Assembly (NCBI RefSeq): GCF_000276665.1
Contig: NW_004955417.1
Span: 13,993,420-14,057,419, forward strand
Direction: 5' to 3'
DNA length: 64,000 nucleotides
From: Chinchilla lanigera
Taxonomy: Eukaryota > Chordata > Mammalia > Rodentia > Chinchillidae
In this document: positions 43,172-53,970 of the stretch, in pieces
Numbering within the stretch: position 1 is the first letter of the stretch
How the letters are laid out: each line of letters begins with the position of its first letter
Notes under the pieces: model-generated
Database searches by the model: none
Seen by the model: the letters and a program-made list of their open reading frames with translations, nothing else
Told to the model about the DNA's origin: nothing
Translations under genes and position numbers: made by a program

Positions 43172-43561
43172 TGTGGTTTGAATGTGACCCTAAAAGTTCA
43201 TGTGACAGAAGCTTCTCAGGGCAGATGAGAGGAGAGGTGAAGCCTTTTAAGAAGCTATTAAGTTGTGGGGCCACCACCTTGGGAGGGATTAAAGCTGGTC
43301 TCCTGCAGGCAGTGAGTGCCCCCGAGAGCAGGATGTCACACGTGAGCCTCACAATGTGCCTGGCCCCTTTGGTGTATAGAAGTTCCTTTTCCATTTCTCT
43401 GCCATGTTACGATGTAGCCATGGGGGTCTCACCAAAAGCTAGACAAGTGGGGCCACCTGATCTTGGACTTTCTGCCTCCAAAGCTGTGAGCTATACAAAC
43501 TATTTTTCTTTATAAACAGCCTCAGGTATTTTGTTACTGCAGTACAACATCAACTAAGACA
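43172..43561 (+). mobile_element. MaLR (MST/MLT1-like) solo LTR
   Basis: Starts TGTGGTTTGAATGTGACCC and ends 'tacaacatcaactaagaca'. In between are 'aaaagttcatgtgacagaag', 'tgccatgttacgatgtagcc', 'cttggactttctgcctccaa' and 'agctgtgagctatacaaac'. This is the old MaLR solo LTR layout with no internal region. Confidence 0.82.
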
Positions 43562-43609
43562 TTTACTTTAGAGTTAGAATCTGGTTAGAAGCAGGGAAAT
43601 TGTCTTGCT

Positions 43610-43812
43610 CATTTTTAATAGTAACAGTTGCCACTTGCTAAGCAATTTCTATGTATCATAGTTGTACCTTGTCCTGGGAGATAAGCAACTATTATCATTA
43701 TCATTCTACATGTGGGGACACTGAGGCTTTAAAAGGTAACATAACTTACTCAAGGTCACCAGCTATTGGTCAGTATAAGATCGGAGGCTGCAGTTTCAGA
43801 CACAAGATACAC
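43610..43812 (-). mobile_element. MIR SINE
   Basis: 'ctaagcaatttctatgtatc', 'catgtggggacactgaggct', 'aacataacttactcaaggtc' and 'agctattggtcagtataag' in antisense MIR order. Confidence 0.82.
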
Positions 43813-44525
43813 AGGTGTCAGACCAGAAGTATAAAGTGAAAGAGGTCAAATAGTCAGGATCTACCATAAAGTACACGATGTGTGCTTGTCTGAGGCGCCG
43901 TTCTAGCTGGCTTTGCCTTTAGGGACTTCAGGTCTATTATGGCCAAATGGATTTTTTAAGAAAATCTTGAAATCTAGAGTTTAGTTAAAGCTAAACAATA
44001 GAAGTCTTTAGGTCAGACAGAGCTTGTGAGCTAGCACTTTGCAAATGCTGTTCCACATAATCTCGCCTTGCTGTGCCCCTGGGTGTGCAGAGTATGTTAC
44101 ATTAACTGGAAAATAAATCAGCCCTGCTTCTGGGAGGGGCTGTATCTACAAGGGGAAACCAGGGAGATTCTCTGATATTCCCAAAGATGCACAATTTCTG
44201 GGGCAACAGAGGAACCATCACACACTCATAAAGACCAGACCAGTGTATGTTTGAAAAGTTCTGAAACAAATTCTCCTCCTAAGTATCCTGACCCTAGGAA
44301 GAAGGACACAGTTGTACATTGCATGGCCCTGCAAAGCCATGGCCCTCTGAGCTGTCTGTCCTCTTCCTCTCCCTGCCTTGTACACGTGGAAGCAGCCCAA
44401 GACTCAGGCCTGGAAGCTCACCAACTGTCCTCTGTCTCACCCTTCTGGAAGAAGGGATCCTAGCCCCTCTCATGGATTTAACCTCTGCACCTCACCCAAA
44501 CCTGAAGCCAAGTTCCCGATCTTTC
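43813..44525. other. single-copy DNA
   Basis: No gene or repeat recognised. Confidence 0.4.
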
Positions 44526-44529
44526 TTTG

Positions 44530-44780
44530 AGGACGGGAGTGCCCACCTCCAGCTGGCCTCATTTTAGTCCCTTGCACCAGCGTTCTTTGGCTTCAGAAAC
44601 TCCAAATCCCATTCTTGAATCCTTTTTCCTGCCTTCCTCAATCAATCGCTGCATGCCTGCAGCCAGTGTCTCATTCCACCTCTTATCACGTCACGCCTGG
44701 GCCATGGCTATTAGCTTTTTAACTGCTGTAACTGGGATGCTACTTGGAAGTGTTAATTGAGGTTCTCCTTGTGCCTCCAT
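44530..44780 (+). mobile_element. possible L2 LINE fragment
   Basis: 'cctcttatcacgtcacgcc' followed by 'tgggccatggctattagc' and 'tttttaactgctg' resembles the L2 'cgcctggattactgcaatag...cctcctaactgg' block. Weak. Confidence 0.35.
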
Positions 44781-45120
44781 CCAAACTAGACTGCAAGGCA
44801 CCTATCCATCGCTCAGGGGAGGGTTGTTAGACCTTAAAAAAATCAGGCAAGTTCAAGAGCCTGTGATGAGGCCTGGGGACCAGTGGTTTAGTCAGAGACA
44901 GTCTCTTCTCCACCTCTCCTCCCCAGGAGAGAAATTCTCTCTAATTGGACAGTGGGGACAGAGTGGAAGTTTTGGTGGGTCCCGCAGAGGAAAGCTTGTA
45001 CACTTCTGAGCTTTAGGTAGATTTGGGCAACATTTCAGAGCGCAGGAAATATGTCCATTTTCCAGTGTGGCGCCCCAGAGCAGCCCAGGAGATGAGGCAT
45101 AGATGTGGCTGCAGGCAGGG
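44781..45120. other. single-copy DNA
   Basis: No gene or repeat recognised. Confidence 0.4.
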
Positions 45121-45127
45121 TCCAGAA

Positions 45128-45206
45128 CAGTGATAGTGAATATTTTAGCCTTCAGCGATAGCAAACAGTCAGCTGTGACACACGTGCCATAGGTTCGCCA
45201 CCACTG
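45128..45206. mobile_element. short MITE-like element with inverted termini (hAT-like)
   Basis: Left end CAGTGATAGTGAATATTTT; the reverse complement of the right end is CAGTGGTGGCGAACCTATGG. The termini share a CAGTGRTRGYGAA pattern, which I associate with hAT-type MITEs. Total 79 bp. The 8-bp flanks (GTCCAGAA, GGCTAGCA) match only partly, so an aged target duplication is possible but not shown. Confidence 0.5.
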
Positions 45207-45585
45207 GGCTAGCAGGTAAGGGCATTAATATTCTCCCAGAGTCTTCTGAAGTTCCCAGGCCAGGTGAGAGTAGCCGTCTTTCCTGAGGTACCCGAGAGAG
45301 GCATCACAGAGCAGGCACATCATAGAGCAGGGATGCTACACAGCTGTAACCTCTGCATGTCTTGGCCAAGGACCCTCCAAGGAGTGGCAAATGGTGACCG
45401 AGAACCTGACTTCACTTCCTGTGCCACCCTGTCTCCCACCATTATAAAAGGGCTCTGGGAGCCTGGAATTCACATACAAGTGCAGGGATAAGTGGGGCAA
45501 AATAGAAATCGACAGATTAAGTTTATGCACCCCAGAGAAAAGGAAATATAAAATAGGAGTTGCAGTGATAAACTAAAGTGGCATT
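45207..45585. other. single-copy DNA
   Basis: No gene or recognised repeat. Confidence 0.4.
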
Positions 45586-45589
45586 TCAT

Positions 45590-46020
45590 TTTTTTTCCTG
45601 TAATTTTAGTTTATTTTTTCTTTTTTTTAAAGAGAAAAAATAAAATAACAACAATCAAGACAAAAACAAAACAACACAAAAAACAATAAAAATGATACAG
45701 AATTTCAAAACAAGGTGATAGGGAGTTAACAATGGTTGTTATATTACATAGTTACCTTCAGCGAAGTTGCTCAGATTACCAGATGTAAGAATGCAAGATT
45801 GATCAAGCAAAGAGAAAAAAAAATAATAAAAAAAAATTAGGAACGATATAGAGTTTCACTAATCAAGGTAGTAGGGATGCAGCAATAGTTGTTATACTAC
45901 ATATTGTTGTCTTCAAATTAGTTGTTCACATTACCAGATATACTCATGCAAAATTGATCAGAAAAAGAAAAATTTAAGCATTAACTGTTCCTTTCAATAA
46001 ATCATAGACATCAGCAGCAC
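45590..46020 (-). mobile_element. truncated lineage-specific L1: duplicated 3' UTR only
   Basis: Same 3' UTR as the L1 at 32 kb, again with two tandem units: first 45655-45815 ('aaaatgatacagaatttcaa', 'aacaatggttgttatattac', 'gaatgcaagattgatcaagc'), second 45835-45960 ('acgatatagagtttcac', 'caatagttgttatactaca', 'catgcaaaattgatcag'). Ends 'ttaactgttcctttcaataa'. Severely 5'-truncated insertion. Confidence 0.85.
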
Positions 46021-46064
46021 AATTATCCCAGATACTGCATTTCTTATAACTTGAGTTTGTGTTC

Positions 46065-46170
46065 TGTCATTCATTGTGTTTCTTGCCTCTGTTATCTCTG
46101 TTTTCTAAACTATTCTGAATTCTACAGCTAGATTAATCTTTCTGAAACGCAACTTCATGCTTTCATGGGT
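46065..46170 (+). mobile_element. short L2 fragment
   Basis: 'tctacagctagattaatctt' followed by 'tctgaaacgcaacttcatgc' matches the L2 'gccagattaatctttctaaagcac' block. Confidence 0.55.
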
Positions 46171-46398
46171 TCAAAGAATAATTTTTGAGTGGCTATAGTG
46201 AGTCAGAAGCAGTGTTAAGGGATTAACCCTAAACTGCATAATAAAAAATGATGCAAAACAACACTGCTCTGAGTTGTCATTTTTCAAGCAAAAATCGAAA
46301 GTTTGACAACATATTAGAGGGGAATGGGAATACAGGCACTCAACACACTGGAACTGGAAAGGCAAAGTGATATAACCCTTAACAAGGGAATTCAGTGA
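46171..46398. other. unresolved sequence
   Basis: AT-rich, no element named. Confidence 0.35.
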
Positions 46399-46399
46399 T

Positions 46400-46945
46400 A
46401 TCTATCAAAATTCCATATGCGTGAGCGCTTTGAATAATCTAGCCCCCTCATAGGAGTCTATGCCACAGGAATATTGGGAAACATATAAAGGGATGCATGC
46501 ACAAGACTATTCATTGCAGGACTATATTTAATAGCAAAGAATTGGAAATAGCCCAAACAGCTATCAACAGAGAACTAGGTAAGTCAAGTATGGAGCTTAT
46601 TATTATGAAAACACCCAGTAGGCTATCATGAAGCTATAAAAAAGAATGAGAATTGTTTCAACATACTACTAGGAAGTGATCTTAAGAACATATTATTAAA
46701 AGGAAGAAAGTGTAGAATGCTGTGTATAGGATAGCATTTTTAATCTGAGAAACAGGAGATTATTTGTATACATGGGTTAATTGTACACTTTTAAAATACA
46801 GGACAACAAAAACCAGAACAGTTCTTTGCAGAAGAAGGGGGAGGTAAAGAAAGAGAATAGGGATGCAAGCAGAATGCATCTTGTTTATAGATTTTTACCT
46901 TAAAACAGTGTAAATGCTTTACATAATTATAAAAAATTGAATTAA
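46400..46945 (+). mobile_element. old L1 3' end, sense
   Basis: 'gccacaggaatattgggaaa', 'gcaaagaattggaaatagcc', 'tcaacagagaactaggtaag', 'aagctataaaaaagaatgag' and the 3' UTR-like 'ttgtttatagatttttacc' follow the older L1M 3' end layout. Confidence 0.8.
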
Positions 46946-47040
46946 AATGCAATCCTTAAATGGAGAGTAAATAAATCAGTTTAGCCTAACTGGATCAATT
47001 TTGTGACATATTCACACAGGGAAGTTTTTAAAATGACTTT

Positions 47041-47152
47041 TTTTTTGTTTGTTTGTTTGTTTTTTTGGTTTTTCTTCGGTACCGGGAACTGAACTCACGA
47101 CCTTGCGCTTGCCAGGCAGGCGCTTTTGCCGCTGAGCTAAATCCCCAGCCCC
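47041..47152 (-). mobile_element. ID SINE, type GGGGCTGGGGATTTAGC
   Basis: Antisense ID with a T/G-interrupted tail (GTTT)n, 'cggtaccgggaactgaactc', 'cgcttgccaggcaggcgc' and 'gctaaatccccagcccc'. Perfect 12-bp duplication TAAAATGACTTT at 47029-47040 and 47153-47164: a young insertion. Confidence 0.95.
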
Positions 47153-47164
47153 TAAAATGACTTT

Positions 47165-47905
47165 AAAACACAATAATTTGCCTATATAATCCTACAGAGA
47201 TATATCATGATGATTAAGAAAAACCAACTTAGTACATAAATATTAAACTGCTGTTTCAGTAATTTTATTAACAATAACACTCTCATTGTACTTAAGCCAT
47301 ATCTGTAATAGTGTAAAACAAATGATACACATTGGAATAAGATTTTCAGAATAAGAGATACAAATATAAAGTCACCAAAGCTAAGTAAAAGCCATGCAGT
47401 TTTAAATTTGAGTGGGTGGAGAACTGTAGCATGAGTCTGTAATTTTTTTTTCCTTAAAAGAATATTTATTTGCCTTCTCTGCCTGCTGAAGAGACCTAGA
47501 GGCAATGACCTATTTAGGAATAATGAGTATCCCGAGGGCCCAGAGAGTTGTCTCTGAATACCATTCCCCCTAAAAGGAACCCGAGCTCTTTGTGGGATGG
47601 CCTTTTTTCAGGTCTGGAGCAGGAAATGTACAAGATGAACCTGAAAAGCAAGCAAGATATCAAAGGCTGTGGCAATTACACCAAAAGGGCCCAGGAGCCA
47701 ACTTCAAGGGCCTCCCACTGAGCAAAGGCTAAATAATTGGAGCCTCAGAATGAAGAATAATCATAATGGATTAAAGCATATCAAAGATATTAAAATTCAC
47801 GAGTCCAGAATAGTAATAAAACAAACTAATTGGTCACCTGTGGACTCTGTTAGGCATCTAACTCATTATTCTGAAAACCTGTAAATAAAGAGAAAAAATA
47901 AAACA
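47165..47905. other. AT-rich single-copy DNA
   Basis: No gene supported. A 107-codon minus-strand frame (47182-47505) is hydrophobic because of AT-rich codons and shows no domain. Confidence 0.4.
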
Positions 47906-47913
47906 TTTATTCT

Positions 47914-48100
47914 GCCAGGCGTGGTGGTGCTGCTTGTAATCCTAGCACTCTGGAAGCTGAGGCAGGAGGATTGTTGTGAGTTTGAGGGCACCCGGGACTA
48001 CACAGTGGGCTCAAGGGCAACTGAACTACATAGTGAGAACCTGTCTCAAACCAACCAACCAACCAACCAAAAAAACCAAAAACCAAAAAACAAAAAACCC
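47914..48100 (+). mobile_element. B1 SINE with a (CCAA)n tail
   Basis: Starts 'gccaggcgtggtggtgctgc', then 'ttgtaatcctagcactctgg', the internal duplication, and a tail rich in CCAA and CCAAAAA units. Duplication AAAACATTTA at 47900-47909 and 48101-48110. The tail has evolved into a tetranucleotide repeat at 48049-48070. Confidence 0.95.
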
Positions 48101-48110
48101 AAAACATTTA

Positions 48111-49840
48111 ATCTACTTTTCAGGAAGCTGTGTAGTTGATATGCAGAAAAATTCTGGGCTATAGATGAAGAAGCAGTGATAAAATCAGAATATAACATTT
48201 TGTGGCCCCTGATGTTATAATGACACTAAGAAGTGATAGCAACAGCTGCTAAAACCAAGAGAAGAACTGGTGGAGAGCTTTCTAGTGAATCGGTCAGACT
48301 GACAATACTTGAACCCAACGATGACACAAAGAGACATTATAAAACATTGCATGTTTCCCCCTGATGTGATGCATTTGGAAGCACACACCACTGCTCGTGA
48401 AGTATTCCTCCAAAACCAAGCCTCAGGATCTAAGCAAGGTTCACAGGAAATACAGGGAACAACAGAACATGTTAACTGACACCACTGGAATGAAGTCCAC
48501 GAAATACAAACTGTTGCAAATAAGTAACAAGGAAAAAAGAGGGAAGAGAACCAATAAATTTTTAAAGACAAAATTTGCAACTAAATTCAATTTGTGAGAT
48601 ACGTTTGAATCTTGAATCAGTCATGTCAATCTCTTTAAAAGACAATATTTTTTGATTGACTGACAACATTAAAAAGTTTTCGAGTATTAGTTGATGTCCT
48701 TTAATTATGATAAATACTCTCTTACCTGACATTTCATAAGAGCCCTCCACTTGAACAAAGGATTTGGCTTCAATTCTAGATTGGCCACTTTCTAGGATAC
48801 GCATTTTTGAGAAAGTCACTGAATGTCTGGAACCATCTGCAAAGTGGATACATCACAATATGCCACCTTCCTTGGTTATTGTGAACATATAAGATGGCAA
48901 ATATGAGCATGTTCTAAACCATGAAAACCACCTCCCATGACTGACTGACCTGACTTCTTCAAGTGTACCTGAAGCTTTGTCCACAAAATTTCCCCAGAAT
49001 ACTCTCCTCCCTCTTACCTGCTTGTGCACATCTTACATTTACTTCTACTTTTAGTCCAGGTTTTAATTTCTCCTCAAAGCCTTTAGGGGGCCACTTCAGC
49101 CTATGGTGCTTTGTACCTCTCCTTTTCATCACCCATGTAATGAAATCCTCACTTGGTACACTTAAGTGACATTTCTGAATCCAGCTGTCTTCTCAACTAA
49201 ACTGAAGGACTCTTGACACCAGAGAATCTGTATCATTTATCTACTCTTCCTTCCACCACAGACTGTGCGCAATATTCACGTATAGAAATGCTTTTGATAA
49301 CAGTGGTAGCTGAAGCTTCAGGTAAACTCTATTATTCACAATTCTCTCTGCAGTAACACCAACCCAGCTTGAGGTAGTTTAAGCAAACACACATGACCTG
49401 GCTCACATAACCAAAGTACAGGAAAGGCATGGGGACAGCAGTCCTGAAGGTGAGTGCTACCAGGGACTGTGTGAGACTTGCTCGCTATCCCTTCCGATGC
49501 GACAGCAAGCAACCTATGGACAGTTCCCCACATTTCTCTGCCTGTTCCAATTCAAGAGTCCCAGAGCAGAACCTTGATTGGTTGTCTTGATCTGGTGCTC
49601 ATCTCCAGGCCAACCCAGCAAAGCCAGGTGAGACAAAGCTCCTGTTTGAATCATACGTTAGAGATGAGGAAAGGAATGTTGGCTTCCAAAATGGGCCAAT
49701 GGAAGGAGAAAGAGGAGTTGGACAGCTAAACCAAAGTGTTCACTCTATGGGTCAATAACATAGCTAGTATGTGAGCCACTTGAGATAACAGTTATTCTAG
49801 TCTACAGAAATACCTACCTGTTCACTGTTACACATCCTGA
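48111..49840. other. single-copy DNA, no gene supported
   Basis: About 1.7 kb with no recognised transposon. Frames up to 121 codons (48215-48580, -) have no domain. One of the longer quiet stretches in the repeat-rich half. Confidence 0.4.
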
Positions 49841-49844
49841 CCTT

Positions 49845-50170
49845 TTATTATGCCTTGGAGAATGACTGGACATTGAATCTGCCCATTATGTGCCAAGCCC
49901 CATGCAAGGGACAAAACCATAAACAAAAAGGCAGAGATCCCTGTCTTCATGGCATGATACTTGACAGTTCATAAATACGGCACAGGTAGAGGTGTAGTAT
50001 GATAATGTGGATAACAACTGTGGAGAAAACTAAAGCAGAAAATGAGGATAGATAGTAACAAGGTAGGAGGACTTTCAGGTTAGAATGGAATACCCAGGGA
50101 AGACCTCAAGGAGATGTTGACACTTGATGGGATGGACACCTTGGAGCAGAGAGGGACACGATCTGACACA
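49845..50170 (-). mobile_element. L2 LINE 3' end, antisense
   Basis: 'cattatgtgccaagccccat' and 'aaaaaggcagagatccctgt', 'cttcatggcatgatacttga' and 'gataacaactgtggagaaaa' then 'agggaagacctcaagg' match the reverse complement of the L2 3' region. Confidence 0.7.
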
Positions 50171-50269
50171 TCACCCATTCGATTCCCCATGGGCCCCGAC
50201 TTTCCCACAGCACTGACTTTCAGAACCGCAATTTAACGTATGTCCTTGGTGCTCTCAGAGCTGATATAA

Positions 50270-51430
50270 AAAATAGCTGAACTTGGAACTCCTCTGCATT
50301 TTCCATAAAACTGTTTCTAGTAATTTACCATTTCTGTTGTCTTCCCTGCATTCTTGATGTTCCAAGTGCCCATCTTACATCATTTTTTATCTGTCTGGAG
50401 AATGTCCTTAGCAATTTTTTTTTGAGCAAGTCCACCAGTCACAAATTCTCACTTTTCTTTATGCTAAAATGTTTTCATTTCACCTTTATTCTTGAAGTAA
50501 ATTTTCACTGGACATAGGCTTCTGGGATAATAGTTCTTTTCTTTTGACATTTGAAAAATGTGTCATTTCCTTCTTGCCTCTGAAGTTTCTGAAAGCTGTT
50601 AAACATTTGAATTGTTATTCCCCAATAAGCAATATGATTTTATCCTTCTGGCTGCTTTTAAGATTTTTCTCTTTGTCTTTAGCTTTTAGTAGTTTGATTA
50701 AGAAATAGCAGGTTATGAATTTCTTTGGATTTCCCTGTTTGGTTTTCATTCAGTTTCTCGAATCTGTAGGTTTACATATTTCACCAAATTTGGGAATATT
50801 TTAGGCTTTGTTTCTTCAAGTATTTTTTCCCAGTACTATACTCTTTCTCCTCTCCTTCTAGAACTCTGATGATTAAAATGACAATCTTTTTGGTATTACA
50901 CGATGGGTCTCTTAGTCTGTATTCACTTTTCCAACATTTTTTCTCTCTGTTGTTCAAAGTAGATAATTAATGTTGATTTGTCTTTAAATTTTCTGCCTCT
51001 TTCCTCTGTCACTTCAATTCTGTCCAGTGTATTTTTATTTCACTTACTATTATATTTTCTGCTCTAAGTTTTCCATTTTGTTCTCATATCTTCTATATCT
51101 TTGCTAAGACTTTCTATCTTTCCATTCACATCAAGAGAATTTGTCCTTGCTTTTGGATCGTTTTATCATAGCTGCTCTGAACTCTTTGTCAGGTAATTCC
51201 AACATCTGGGCTGTCCAAGCATTGACATCTGTTGATAGTATTTTCCCACACAAATTGAGGTTTTTCTAGTTTTTTATGTGCCAAGTAATTTTGAATTGTA
51301 TCCTGGACATTTTGATTATACTGCTAGGAAATTTTGGATCCCGTTTAAATCCCACAAAGAATGTTGCTATTTTTGTCTTAACAGGCAATGAACTTGGTTA
51401 AGTTCAATCTTCCATTTCCAACCCAGTTCC
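50270..51430 (-). mobile_element. ancient L1-like fragment, antisense
   Basis: T-rich text with 'ttcactggacataggcttct', 'tgtcatttccttcttgcctc', 'ttttctctttgtctttagct', 'catatttcaccaaatttggg' and 'gtcaggtaattccaacatct' follows a long mammal-wide L1M-derived repeat that I recall in antisense orientation. Subfamily not determined. Confidence 0.55.
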
Positions 51431-51850
51431 ATTTTCAGGGTTGGCGGCGTTGTTCAAGTCTGTCGCAGAGAGGCACCCCCTAGTGGTCAGGCTGGGATCT
51501 GGATAACGGTCTAGTAGCCTGCTGATCGCGGTCAGGGGTCAGGTGCACACACAGGCAGCTCAGCGATGAGACCGGCCTTTCAAAAACACCTTTCAGCAGC
51601 CACCTTCCCGAGAATGTCCTTCTCTGCTCTGTTACTTTCCAACTTCCTGAGGTCTCTCCTTTCAGTTCCCTTGTTAGAAAATCTGGGCTTTGGATATCCC
51701 ACTCTGCTGGGTGCTTCCTGCAGCTGTACCCACATTTAAATTCAAGCTGAGAGGTCTGGATTGAAAAAGCGGTAAGCTCACTCTCAAATTGGTGTTACAT
51801 CAAGGTCTGGTCTTCTTCCCCAAAGTCTCCTACTGCCCTTTGTTTTTCAG
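51431..51850. other. single-copy DNA
   Basis: No gene or repeat recognised. Confidence 0.4.
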
Positions 51851-51869
51851 AGTCCTCCAACAGCATCTT

Positions 51870-51965
51870 TTTTTTTTTTTTTTTTTTTTCCGGGGTACCG
51901 GGAACCGAACTCATGACCTTGCGCTTGCCAGGCAGGCGCTTTGCCGCTGAGCTAAATCCCCAGCC
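51870..51965 (-). mobile_element. ID SINE, type GGGGCTGGGGATTTAGC
   Basis: Antisense ID with a pure T tail, 'ggtaccgggaaccgaactc', 'cgcttgccaggcaggcgc' and 'gctaaatccccagcccc'. 16-bp duplication CCTCCAACAGC(A/G)TCTT at 51854-51869 and 51966-51981, one mismatch. Confidence 0.95.
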
Positions 51966-51981
51966 CCTCCAACAGCGTCTT

Positions 51982-53585
51982 GTACGGTCTTTTTACAGTT
52001 GTAGCTCCCTAGCAGGCAGGGTGGAGGGTGCTAATTCCACCTCACCTGGCACCTGAACACAACACAAGAGCTTCGGAAGACATTGCACATATGTTCCTTG
52101 GTGTGCTTTATATAAAGACTCATCTTCCATGCCAGCAAGAGGTGGTTTCTTGATGAATCTATGCAGAGCTCTTTTATTAGAATGCTAATTTTCCCTTCCT
52201 TCCCATGGCTACTGAAAAGCCCAGAAAAAAATGGTTTGGCTCACATCATTGAAGTGCAGCGTCTGGCACATAGGAGGTGCCTGGTAAACATTAGTCATCT
52301 TCTCTACCTTTCTGTCTGTCTTTTTATTCCTCAAGAGCTAAATGCTATGCTCAGTAGAAGAGCATAGCATTCCTTGGTCTGGTTTTTGGATGTAATTTTA
52401 CTCTTTCTGTGCCTTTTATTACTTGGCTTCTTCTTGAGTTCTCTGATAGTAGTTTAGGGATCAATTTTCACCTTATTAATTTTGTAAGCTGCCTCAGATT
52501 CTGTTTGGAAGTAGTGAAAGCATAAATGAAAAAAAAAACTGTGTTAATGGAATGCTTTGTATTGTTAAACCTGCTTCTACACCTGTTTCTGTATTTTATT
52601 TTAAACAAGATCCATGTGCAGAAGAAAGGGAGCTTGCATCTCCTCTAGATAGAAGCTGTTCTACATTTTTATCTTCTGTTCAATATGTAGCAAGGCCAAA
52701 AGCAGTTTGGAAGCCACACTGGAGAGCCCCGGGGGTCCTCTGAAACACCATGCCCTGGGAACTCCCAGCCTATGACTCCCTCCCTAAGACTGCCCCAGAA
52801 TGGGCTTATGTGCCTGTCACCTTGGAACCAGAGGCCCTGGAGATGCCAGAGGCTCCATGCCACTTGAAGAAGCATAAGATCATTTCTGGCCCTCTCAATC
52901 TGACTTAAAATAGGGACTCACCTCCTGAACAGTACCTTCAGTCCACTGGGTGGGCTCTTCACCCTTACTCCTGCCACTGGGTCTGGGTAGCTCTCTGGGG
53001 TTGGCACGGACAGGTGAGGCACAGAAGCTGACCCACTGGCATGTGAGAAAGATGGTCATGGTGGCCCTTTCCTGTGTTCCATCTGCCTCTTAGCTCAGGA
53101 GGAGGAAGTTCAGAAAGAGCCCTGACCACCGAAGGGCCAGGGTCAAGCCAGGTCCAGACTGGTCTGTCTTCTTTTCCCTCAGTGACACTCAGGAGGCTGA
53201 TTGCAACCGTCTCCCCGGAAGGAGGAACCCACCCAAAAATGACTTACTTGGCCTGGGCAGTCTCCGGCCTGCGACATTAATAAGCAGGAGACTAGGAGAG
53301 TGAGGGCCACTCAGGCCTTCTTGAAGAGGTCCTGCTCCCGTTCCCTGGTACCATAGCCCTCTTACATTTCTCAGGCTCAGCTTGAACTTGGACTCTGTCC
53401 ACTGCCTGGCGCTGGCACATCTGAACAAGATCAATGTGAGTGCACTGCTAGTAGCGGCAATGATGACTCAGAGTAAGCCTAGGCCTGTCATGCACAGTCC
53501 TCTAGCCCGACCTACGTGGACTTCCACCTGAAATGCAAGGAGGGGCTGTGGAGGGGCACAAACATGCACCAGTCCTTCACTCCTC
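51982..53585. other. single-copy DNA, no gene supported
   Basis: Includes a short frame at 52552-52743 (+) in ordinary AT-rich DNA and GC-richer sequence from 52.7 kb. No domain or splice context convinces me. Confidence 0.4.
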
Positions 53586-53589
53586 ATTG

Positions 53590-53970
53590 TGTTCATCTCC
53601 TTTGCATGCGACCTTGTAGTTTCCCCCAAGAGGAGGTGGAGTCTCTTTTCTGTCTTCGTGATTCTGGGCTGATCTTGTAACTTTGGCTAATAGAATCTGG
53701 TATAAGGGACATCTGCTAATTCTGAGCCTAGGCCTTTTCCTGGAACTCCTGTCTCAACCATGTTAAGAATCCTTGTTGATCAGAGCTGGTCAGCCCAGTT
53801 ACCCCAAATGAGACCCAAAGCTTGTGAAAGATCCCAGTAAGTTCAGCAAAATTGACCTGCAACTGGCCACAGACACGAGAGGAAGCCCATCTAATTCCAG
53901 CCTAAACTTTCACCTTACAGAATCATGAGAAAAAGACATGCTCATGGTTTTAAGCTACTGAAATTAGGGG
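53590..53970 (+). mobile_element. possible MaLR-like LTR fragment
   Basis: 'attctgggctgatcttgtaa', 'ctttggctaatagaatctgg', 'ctaggccttttcctgg' and the end 'gttttaagctactgaaatta' with 'gggtagcttgttgtag' follow an old LTR-type repeat layout. Diverged, and the family is not certain. Confidence 0.45.
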
